From positions 1 through 5,128 of the forward strand of contig JAHFCS010000191.1 in assembly GCA_023249395.1 (NCBI GenBank): 5,128 nucleotides of DNA, in the 5' to 3' direction. Within the stretch, counting starts at the first letter, position 1; each line of letters opens with the position of its first letter. A model generated the notes under the pieces. That model was given only the letters and a program-made list of their open reading frames with translations. It searched no databases and was not told the origin of the DNA. The stretch is from Gemmatimonadota bacterium. GTDB taxonomy: Bacteria > Gemmatimonadota > Gemmatimonadetes > Gemmatimonadales > Gemmatimonadaceae. Both the position numbers and the translations under genes were made by a program. This document shows positions 1 to 5,128 of the stretch, one piece after another.

Positions 1-1
1 T

Positions 2-571
2 GAGGACGGAGGCGCGGATTTCGATACGCGCTTCGTCCCGATGATGTGTAAGCAATGCGGCAACGCGCCGTGCGAGCCGGTGTGCCCGGTGTACGCGACC
101 TATCACGCGCCCGACGGGCTGAACGTCCAGGTCTACAACCGCTGCGTCGGCACCCGCTACTGCTCCAACAACTGTCCGTACAAGGTCCGCTACTTCAACT
201 GGCTCGGGTATGGCGAGCCGGCGCGCAAGCAGTACGCATTCCCGGAGCCGCTCAACTGGCAGCTCAATCCCGATGTCACAGTGCGCGGAAAGGGCGTGAT
301 GGAGAAATGCACTTTCTGCGTGCAGCGAGTGCGAGAGACCGAGAACCGCGCTGCGCTCGAGCACCGCGGGGTCGAGCCCGACGAGTTCACGACGGCCTGC
401 GCCGAGGCGTGTCCCTCGAGGGCGATCACCTTTGGCGATGCCGCGGACGAGCGCTGGTCAGTCGCGAAGATGGCGAAGGACCGCCGCGCATATCACGTCT
501 TCGAGGAGCTCAACACTTTCACCGCCGTGGTCTATCTGAAGAAGGTTCTGCATCCGACCGGGCCGCGCTGA
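2..571 (+). CDS. actB: ActB, alternative complex III iron-sulfur subunit, C-terminal part (5' end outside window)
   Basis: This is the C-terminal Fe-S domain of the large periplasmic subunit of alternative complex III, which takes electrons from the quinol site in ActC and passes them to the haem subunits. The frame is open from base 2, so the start and the molybdopterin-like N-terminal domain lie upstream; 189 residues are visible. The cysteines form a polyferredoxin pattern: C16-x2-C19-x4-C24-x3-C28, then C48-x2-T51-x2-C54-x3-C58-P, then C103-x2-C106 paired with C133-x3-C137-P. Eleven Cys are seen. With one more four-Cys motif upstream this would give fifteen, matching the three [4Fe-4S] plus one [3Fe-4S] known for ActB. 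T51 stands where a fourth ligand would be, which marks the likely [3Fe-4S] site. The motif around it (NRCVGTRYCSNNCPYKVR) is typical of ActB. The PsrB/NrfC Fe-S family is the alternative, but the following actC-F genes settle it. The stop TGA shares its A with the ATG of actC. Confidence 0.95.
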   Translation, partial: EDGGADFDTRFVPMMCKQCGNAPCEPVCPVYATYHAPDGLNVQVYNRCVGTRYCSNNCPYKVRYFNWLGYGEPARKQYAFPEPLNWQLNPDVTVRGKGVMEKCTFCVQRVRETENRAALEHRGVEPDEFTTACAEACPSRAITFGDAADERWSVAKMAKDRRAYHVFEELNTFTAVVYLKKVLHPTGPR

Positions 572-2037
572 TGGCGACTCTCGCGCGGCCACTGCCTGAA
601 GAAAAGGGAAAGCGGGTGATGCGTCCCAACATTGCGACCGCCGACGTGCAGCTTCCGGCTGTCCGCGACTACGAGCAGGTCGATCGAGAAATCATCGGGA
701 CGCTGCATCCGACAGTCGCGTGGTTCATGGGGCTCGGTGTGGCGATCTTCTTCCTTTTGATCGGCATCGCGGCGTGGTGCTATCAGATCTACAGCGGAGT
801 GGGAGTCGCGGGCTACAACCCGCCGGTGATGTGGGGCGTCTACATCATCACGTTCGTTTTCTGGATCGGAATCGGTCATGCCGGCACTTTGATCTCGGCG
901 ATCCTTTATCTGTTCCGCGCGGGATTCCGAACTACGATTTATCGGTGCGCCGAGGCGATGACGGTGTTCGCCGTCATGACGGCCGGGCTATTTCCGATTC
1001 TGCACCTCGGGCGACCGTGGAAGTTCTTCTATCTGATTCCCTATCCCAACTGGCGTTACATCTGGCCGCAGTTCAAGAGCCCGCTCATCTGGGACGTGTT
1101 CGCGATCCTCACGTACCTGACGATCTCATCGACGTTCCTTTACGTCGGCCTCGTTCCTGACATCGCGGTGCTGAGAGATCGCGAGACGAACCCGGTGCGC
1201 AAGCGGATGCTCAGCGTCCTTTCCCTCGGTTGGCGCAACTCGGATCGCGAGTGGAGGCATTTCGCGCGCGCGTATCTGTTCCTCGCCGCCTTGTCGACGC
1301 CGCTGGTGCTATCGGTGCACTCGGTCGTGTCATTCGATTTCGCGATGGCACTGACGCCGGGCTGGCACACGACGATCTTTCCTCCCTACTTCGTCGCCGG
1401 CGCGATCTTCTCCGGGCTGGGAATGGTGTTCACGATCATCATCCCGCTGAGAAGGTTTTTCGGGCTGAAGCACTACGTGACGATCAACCACCTCGACGCC
1501 GCCGCAAAGCTGGCGCTGTTCACCTCGCTTATCGTTGGCTGCGCCTACATGAGCGAGTGGTTCGTCGCCTGGTTCAGCGGCAGCGAGTTCGAGAAGGCCT
1601 TCTTCGCCAACCGCATCTGGGGACAGTGGTGGTGGGCCTCGGCGATTCTCTACACCTGCAACATGGTTCTTCCGCTGAGTCTGTTCTCGCAGCGGCTGAG
1701 ACGGAATCCGACATGGCTGTTCATGCTCTCGTTGACCATCAACATCGGGATGTGGTTCGAGCGATTCGTGATCGTCGTTCCGTCCTTGTCGCATGAGTTC
1801 GAGCCGTGGCAGTGGACGAGCTATCGCCCGACGTGGGTGGACTACTCCATCCTCGCCGGGAGCTTCGGCTGGTTCTCGATGTGGTTCATGCTGTTCATCA
1901 AGCAGCTTCCGGTGATCGCGATCTCGGAGGTCAAGGAGATCATCCCGCCCAAGCTGCGGAGGAGGCACGAGCACGGCATCGATGCGTCCGGTCACCATCT
2001 CGAGTTCGAGCCATCCACTCCGGGAGAATACGACTGA
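571..2037 (+). CDS. actC: ActC, NrfD/PsrC-type quinol-oxidising membrane subunit of alternative complex III
   Basis: ActC is the integral membrane subunit that binds and oxidises quinol in alternative complex III. The 488 residues hold about ten hydrophobic helices (near 47-68, 86-110, 127-147, 171-195, 231-255, 270-292, 308-335, 348-372, 382-403, 422-443), the NrfD/PsrC fold. Basic loops at 114-125 and 202-230 and the basic tail (KLRRRHEHG) put both ends in the cytoplasm. The loop between helices 3 and 4 (HLGRPWKFF, H145 and R148, then D175 in PLIWDVFAI) is therefore periplasmic, where family structures place the quinol pocket beside the ActB [3Fe-4S] cluster. The equivalence of H145 and D175 to the published quinol-site His and Asp is inferred from motif position. 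The start is uncertain: ATG 571 overlaps the actB stop (TGATG) but has no close ribosome site, while in-frame ATG 619 (472 residues) follows a purine-rich AAGGGAA. The stop shares a base with the actD start. Confidence 0.95.
   Translation: MATLARPLPEEKGKRVMRPNIATADVQLPAVRDYEQVDREIIGTLHPTVAWFMGLGVAIFFLLIGIAAWCYQIYSGVGVAGYNPPVMWGVYIITFVFWIGIGHAGTLISAILYLFRAGFRTTIYRCAEAMTVFAVMTAGLFPILHLGRPWKFFYLIPYPNWRYIWPQFKSPLIWDVFAILTYLTISSTFLYVGLVPDIAVLRDRETNPVRKRMLSVLSLGWRNSDREWRHFARAYLFLAALSTPLVLSVHSVVSFDFAMALTPGWHTTIFPPYFVAGAIFSGLGMVFTIIIPLRRFFGLKHYVTINHLDAAAKLALFTSLIVGCAYMSEWFVAWFSGSEFEKAFFANRIWGQWWWASAILYTCNMVLPLSLFSQRLRRNPTWLFMLSLTINIGMWFERFVIVVPSLSHEFEPWQWTSYRPTWVDYSILAGSFGWFSMWFMLFIKQLPVIAISEVKEIIPPKLRRRHEHGIDASGHHLEFEPSTPGEYD
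604..610 (+). promoter_or_regulatory. Possible ribosome binding site for an internal actC start at 619
   Basis: AAGGGAA lies 8 bases before the in-frame ATG at 619 within a purine-rich run. The upstream ATG at 571 has only AAGAAGG at 539-545, about 25 bases away, which is too far for normal initiation. Translation could begin at 571 by stop-start coupling, at 619, or at both; the sequence alone does not decide. Confidence 0.4.
2022..2026 (+). promoter_or_regulatory. Ribosome binding site of actD
   Basis: GGGAG, 10 bases before the ATG at 2037, lies inside the last codons of actC. Together with the TGATG stop-start overlap it supports 2037 as the actD start, rather than any codon of the longer open frame that runs back into actC. 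Confidence 0.65.
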
Positions 2038-2537
2038 TGCCCGGCGTGATCGGGGCTTTCCACGAGCTGGATGCGGCGGTGCACGCGATCGAGGAGCTGA
2101 AGCAAAAGCGGCTCGGTGAGGTGACGGTGTACACACCCACTCCGCGGCACGAACTCGAGCACGCGATCGGAGCAGGGCCAAGTCCGGTGCGCCGCTTCAC
2201 GCTCATCGGCGGGTTCTGCGGCGCGACCTTCGGCTACTGGATCGCAACCTGGATTTCGGACTACTGGCCTCTGGTGGTGGGCGGCAAGGCCATCGCGTCG
2301 TGGGTACCGTACACGATCTTCGGATTCGAGATGATGGTGCTGATCGGCGGACTCTCCACTGTGGTTGGGCTGTTCATCAATTCCCGGGTTCCGCGACTGA
2401 CGATGACGGTGGGATACGACCCGCGATTCAGTCACGGCGACTATGGAGTCTGGGTCGAGTGCACACCGGCGGACGCTGTGACGGCGGAATCGGTTCTGCG
2501 CGAGAGCGGGGCGGTGGAGGTGCGCAGTGAGCGCTAG
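2037..2537 (+). CDS. actD: ActD, DUF3341 membrane subunit of alternative complex III
   Basis: ActD is a small structural membrane subunit of alternative complex III with no known cofactor, belonging to the DUF3341 family. The 166 residues begin MPGVIGAFHELDAAVHAIEE, the family's usual opening, a small soluble ferredoxin-like fold with an alpha helix rich in E and K. Two membrane helices follow at about 54-76 (LIGGFCGATFGYWIATW) and 92-115 (TIFGFEMMVLIGGLSTVV). The tail (about 120-166) is soluble and includes GYDPRFSHGDYGVWV and a second short alpha-beta unit. Two helices and this length agree with the family. The start ATG overlaps the actC stop by one base and has a ribosome site just upstream; the open frame extends further 5' within actC but that part is a shadow. 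The 3' end overlaps actE by 11 bases. In solved complexes ActD packs beside the NrfD-like subunits. The family call is firm; its detailed role is not known from sequence. Confidence 0.93.
   Translation: MPGVIGAFHELDAAVHAIEELKQKRLGEVTVYTPTPRHELEHAIGAGPSPVRRFTLIGGFCGATFGYWIATWISDYWPLVVGGKAIASWVPYTIFGFEMMVLIGGLSTVVGLFINSRVPRLTMTVGYDPRFSHGDYGVWVECTPADAVTAESVLRESGAVEVRSER
2516..2520 (+). promoter_or_regulatory. Strong ribosome binding site deciding the GTG start of actE
   Basis: GGAGG stands 6 bases before GTG 2527, an ideal Shine-Dalgarno match and spacing. It lies within the actD coding sequence. It supports GTG as the actE start, and the protein from this start opens with a proper lipoprotein signal peptide. 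Confidence 0.85.
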
Positions 2538-3201
2538 ACTTCGCTGGCTGGGTCTCGCCGCCCTTGCGCCGGTCGTACTCTCCGCCACCGGCTGCGAATG
2601 GTTTACCGACTTCAAGCGGCAGCCGTCACTGATGACATGGGAAGTAGTCAGCGCGAAGGACAGCACCAGGCCTTCGCGGGGAAGCCCGCAGTACTCGGTT
2701 CCCATCACCGGGACCGCAATGGCCGGGTTCCAGGTGTCCTATGCCGCGCTTCCGGTAACAATCGATTCGATGTCGGGGATTCCAAATCCGACTCCGGTGA
2801 GCGAGGCGTCGCTCATCAACGGCCGGAAGTATTTCCAGATCAACTGCGCGGTGTGCCATGGCGAGAAGGGCATGGGCAACGGACCGGCGACGCAGTTCGG
2901 CATGCCGGGAATCAATTTGACCACCGATATCACCAAGGCGCGAACCGACGGCTACATCTTCGGAATGATACGGAACGGGCGCGGAATGATGCCGCCGTAC
3001 AATCGGATAGAAGAAGCGGAGCGCTGGGATGTCGTCAACTACGTGCGCGGCCTGCAGGGTAAGCTGGGCACCACCGTCCCAACGGGCGCGCTCGCGCCTC
3101 CTGGCGTCACCGGCGACAAGGTTCCTGGATTCACGAAGACGGCTCCCACCAGGCCTGCCCCGTTCATGAAACCGGGCGCGGCAGTGGAGACAAAGCAATG
3201 A
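2527..3201 (+). CDS. actE: ActE, mono-haem cytochrome c lipoprotein subunit of alternative complex III
   Basis: ActE is a membrane-anchored c-type cytochrome that carries electrons out of alternative complex III on the periplasmic side. The 224-residue product starts with GTG. Residues 1-22 form a signal peptide (R4, R6, hydrophobic 7-19) ending in a lipobox-like ATGC with C23 as the acylation site; Ala rather than Leu at -3 makes it a slightly weak box. A linker of about 70 residues precedes the haem domain at roughly 94-178. Haem is bound at C107-A-V-C110-H111, and the axial Met is M154 or M155 in GRGMMPPY, the usual class I cytochrome c arrangement. The WDVVNYVRGLQ helix at 167-177 is the typical last helix of the fold. 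The tail after 180 is rich in Pro, Ala, Gly and Thr and probably disordered. Overlap with actD is 11 bases and with actF 4 bases. A generic cytochrome c is the alternative, but gene order identifies it. Confidence 0.93.
   Translation: MSARLRWLGLAALAPVVLSATGCEWFTDFKRQPSLMTWEVVSAKDSTRPSRGSPQYSVPITGTAMAGFQVSYAALPVTIDSMSGIPNPTPVSEASLINGRKYFQINCAVCHGEKGMGNGPATQFGMPGINLTTDITKARTDGYIFGMIRNGRGMMPPYNRIEEAERWDVVNYVRGLQGKLGTTVPTGALAPPGVTGDKVPGFTKTAPTRPAPFMKPGAAVETKQ
3186..3189 (+). promoter_or_regulatory. Ribosome binding site of actF
   Basis: GGAG lies 8 bases before ATG 3198, inside the end of actE. With the ATGA stop-start overlap it supports 3198 as the actF start. Confidence 0.75.
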
Positions 3202-4514
3202 GTCACGACTTCCACATGCCGAGCCGCGAGGAGATACTCGGCGGAACCTCGCGTCCGCTGCCGGCGAGGCTTCGTACATTGTGCGTGGTGTTGGCCACTT
3301 TCGGGGTGGTCGTATTCGCAATCGGGCTGTTCGTTGCGCCCGACAGAGCGTGGCGGTCGCTGCTGTTCAACTGGCTCTTCTTCACGAGCGTCTCATCGGC
3401 CGGAGTGATGTTCGTCGCGGTGCAGCGAATCACGACCGCTCGCTGGTCGAGGTCCGTGATCCGCTTCCTCGAGGGCTACGTCGCCTTCCTCCCGGTGGCG
3501 TTCGGTCTTCTGCTGCTGATCTTCCTCGGCAGGAGTCACATCTTCCCGTGGACAATTGCCGCTCCGGAAATCGCCGAGAAGCGAACCTATCTCAATCCAC
3601 TTTTCCTGATTCCAAGAGACATCATCATCTTCGGAATCATCACCGGGCTCAGTCTCTGGTACATCTACACCACCGTGCGCCTGGACGTCGGTCTTTCAGG
3701 CGAAGGTGGAGCGAAGTGGGCGCGACGGATTCGCGAGCGGATGCGCCGCGGCTTCGGCGAAGAGAGGCGCGAGATCCATTCGACTCATTCACTGCAGGGG
3801 AGGCTGGCCGTCTTTCTCGCGTTCGCTTTCGCGTTCGGCTGGATCGTGCTGTCGTGGGATCTGTCGATGTCGCTCGATCTCCATTTCCAGAGCACGATGT
3901 ACGGCTGGTGGTTCTTCATGGGAGGGTGGGTAGCGGCCCTGGCGAGCTTCACGATCCTGACGATCGCATGGCGGCGGTATCTCGACCGTTACGACCTCAT
4001 CACGGAAAAACATTTCCACGATCTCGGAAAGCTCTGCTTCGCGTTTACCGCCTTCTGGGGATATCTGACGTTCGGTCAGTACCTGGTGATCTGGTACGGG
4101 AACATGGGAGAGGAAACGCACTGGATGCGGCTCAGGCTGATCGCACCGTGGATGAAGCTGACGCTCGTGGGCGTAGCCTTCATGTTCTCTCCGTTCTTCG
4201 GACTGATGGGCAAAACGGCAAAGCTCTTTCTGCCGACGATGACGTTGTTTGCGGCGTGCACGCTCATTGGACTCTGGATTCACAGGTACATCGAGGTTTA
4301 TCCCTCACTCTACTACGGTACGAAGGACATTCCATTCTCGATCTGGGAAATCGGCGTAGCAGCCGGCCTGCTCGGCGCGTGGGGTTTCTGCTACATGGCG
4401 TTCATGGACGCATTCCCGCGGATGAGGGTGGTGCTGATGACGTCGCCGTATCGCGACGAGGTGCAGGTACCGGTGAACGCGGAGACGATGGAGCCGCTAC
4501 CGGCGCACGAGTAG
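3198..4514 (+). CDS. actF: ActF, second NrfD-like membrane subunit of alternative complex III
   Basis: ActF is the second ten-helix subunit of alternative complex III, often named quinone-binding subunit 2. It is related to ActC but in known structures it has no active quinol pocket beside an Fe-S cluster; it is proposed to carry a proton half-channel. The 438 residues show about ten helices (near 25-47, 54-78, 91-113, 138-162, 203-222, 233-257, 274-299, 318-337, 342-363, 382-404). The loop at 174-196 (RRIRERMRRGFGEERRE) is strongly basic and so cytoplasmic, which puts both ends inside. Recognisable family motifs are HFHDLGKLCFAFTAFWGYL (272-290), followed by FGQYLVIWYGNMGEE (292-306), and WDLSMSLDLHFQSTMYGW (220-237). 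Buried charged or polar residues such as D221, D227, H229 and H274 are candidates for proton transfer; this is inference. The start overlaps actE by 4 bases (ATGA). It is the last gene of the operon, ending 20 bases from a convergent gene, with no oxidase gene after it. Confidence 0.94.
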   Translation: MSHDFHMPSREEILGGTSRPLPARLRTLCVVLATFGVVVFAIGLFVAPDRAWRSLLFNWLFFTSVSSAGVMFVAVQRITTARWSRSVIRFLEGYVAFLPVAFGLLLLIFLGRSHIFPWTIAAPEIAEKRTYLNPLFLIPRDIIIFGIITGLSLWYIYTTVRLDVGLSGEGGAKWARRIRERMRRGFGEERREIHSTHSLQGRLAVFLAFAFAFGWIVLSWDLSMSLDLHFQSTMYGWWFFMGGWVAALASFTILTIAWRRYLDRYDLITEKHFHDLGKLCFAFTAFWGYLTFGQYLVIWYGNMGEETHWMRLRLIAPWMKLTLVGVAFMFSPFFGLMGKTAKLFLPTMTLFAACTLIGLWIHRYIEVYPSLYYGTKDIPFSIWEIGVAAGLLGAWGFCYMAFMDAFPRMRVVLMTSPYRDEVQVPVNAETMEPLPAHE

Positions 4515-4534
4515 CATCGCTCGCGGCAATAAGC

Positions 4535-5128
4535 TCAACGCCAGTAGAAGACGCGGACAATGTTCGAGAAATCATCCGTCCAGGCGCTGACGTCGGCGCG
4601 ATGACGAAGTGGCTCCCACTGCGCCGCCTCGTTCCACAGGGGGCCGAAGTCCGACGGCGAGCGCGAGAGCAGCGCCCACACGGCCTGGGACCGCCCCTCG
4701 TCGGCGTCGCGTTCGGGAATAATGAGATCGCGCCGGACGCGTGATTCGAGACCCAGATCATGAGCGACGGCCGCTACGACAGGCTCGAGATCGACATGGT
4801 CGTTGCTGATGTGGATCGCTATCACTCCATGGGGAGTGAGGTGGGTCAGATACCCGCGAAATGCCTCGCGCGTGAGCAGGTGAACCGGAATGGCGTCCGA
4901 GCTGAATGCGTCCAGAACCAGCACGTCGTACAGCCCTGATGCTTTGCCTAGCGTCAGACGTGCGTCGCCGAGCACAATCAGCACTGATGGCGGACAGTCT
5001 CGCAGGAATGTGAACAGCCGAGGGTTGAGCGCGATGCGGGCGACGACAGGATCGATCTCGTAGTATGTCCAATGTTCGCCTCGATGGCCGTAGCAGGACA
5101 GGCTGCCTGCCCCCAATCCGACGACGCC
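4535..5128 (-). CDS. Spermidine-synthase-like SAM-binding protein, C-terminal part (5' end outside window)
   Basis: This is the C-terminal part of a class I SAM-binding protein of the spermidine synthase family, transcribed toward actF. The frame is open at the right edge, so 197 residues are visible and the start is missing. Visible motifs are the SAM-binding glycine loop GVVGLGAGSL (1-10), the acidic ribose-binding end of strand 2 in YYEIDP (E24), GDAR (D55) for the adenine side, and the active-site-like DVLVLDAFSSDAIP (D73, D78). It ends with WTDDFSNIVRVF, characteristic of the large proteins annotated as fused MFS transporter/spermidine synthase. True spermidine synthases have a compact DSTDP-type site, so the spacing here suggests a divergent enzyme and no proof of aminopropyl transfer. 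If fused, membrane helices would precede the visible part. A TTG at 5114-5116 is not the start, because it lies inside the glycine loop. Its nearness to the act operon looks accidental, as the strands converge. Confidence 0.85.
   Translation of the reverse strand, partial: GVVGLGAGSLSCYGHRGEHWTYYEIDPVVARIALNPRLFTFLRDCPPSVLIVLGDARLTLGKASGLYDVLVLDAFSSDAIPVHLLTREAFRGYLTHLTPHGVIAIHISNDHVDLEPVVAAVAHDLGLESRVRRDLIIPERDADEGRSQAVWALLSRSPSDFGPLWNEAAQWEPLRHRADVSAWTDDFSNIVRVFYWR

Noticed and set aside
55..570. Upstream extension of the actC frame back to 55, giving a 660-residue protein
   Set aside because: This part lies in another frame over the Cys-motif-rich actB, its product is Arg/Ala/Gly-rich with no domain, and the real ActC begins at 571 or 619.
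1806..2036. Longer 243-residue version of ActD starting inside actC
   Set aside because: The DUF3341 protein begins naturally at MPGVIGAFHELD (2037), which has the stop-start overlap and a ribosome site; the extension has no family resemblance.
1330..2181. 283-residue open frame on the - strand across actC and actD
   Set aside because: Antisense shadow of high-GC coding sequence: the product is rich in Arg, Glu and Pro with no motif, while the + strand encodes clear membrane proteins.
4493..4527. Possible terminator hairpin at the end of actF (GCCGC with GCGGC, or GCTAC with GTAGC)
   Set aside because: The two five-base stems overlap and exclude each other, the loops are long, and no T-run follows on either strand.
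3281..4744. 487-residue + strand open frame overlapping actF and running into the convergent gene
   Set aside because: It is out of frame with the well-supported ActF and antisense to the spermidine-synthase-like gene; the product is Arg-rich and without helices or domains.
5114..5116. TTG as the start of the - strand gene
   Set aside because: It falls within the glycine-rich SAM-binding loop (GVVGLGAG), and the frame stays open to the window edge, so the gene is cut and not started here.

Overview
The window is G+C-rich bacterial DNA with almost no non-coding sequence. It holds the 3' part of an alternative complex III (ACIII, Act) operon on the + strand: the end of actB, then complete actC, actD, actE and actF. 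It then meets a convergent, incomplete spermidine-synthase-like gene on the - strand. ACIII is a membrane quinol:electron-acceptor oxidoreductase that replaces cytochrome bc1 in many bacteria. The gene order B-C-D-E-F, the iron-sulfur pattern of ActB, two ten-helix NrfD-type proteins, a two-helix DUF3341 protein and a CXXCH lipoprotein together make this assignment strong. The host is probably a Gram-negative aerobe of a phylum in which ACIII is common. Gemmatimonadota or Acidobacteriota would fit the base composition and the spermidine-synthase-like neighbour, but this is a guess from style, not from a marker gene.

Layout: 2-571 is the C-terminal 189 residues of ActB (Fe-S domain, start outside the window). 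571-2037 is ActC, 2037-2537 ActD, 2527-3201 ActE and 3198-4514 ActF. Every junction overlaps (1, 1, 11 and 4 bases), so the genes should be co-transcribed and translationally coupled. A 20-base gap (4515-4534) separates actF from the stop of the convergent gene at 4535-5128, which runs off the right edge.

How the parts work together (family knowledge): quinol is oxidised at a site in ActC facing the periplasm, next to the [3Fe-4S] cluster of ActB. Electrons pass through the Fe-S clusters and the haems of ActA (expected upstream, not in the window) and ActE to a soluble carrier or directly to a terminal oxidase. ActC and ActF are thought to carry proton half-channels, and ActD is a structural membrane subunit. 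No terminal oxidase gene follows actF here, so the electron acceptor is not encoded immediately downstream.

I see no mobile element, CRISPR array, RNA gene or clearly new system. The points worth a second look are the Thr replacement in one ActB cluster motif, the start of actC, the tails of ActE, the operon's abrupt end and the unresolved role of the spermidine-synthase-like protein.
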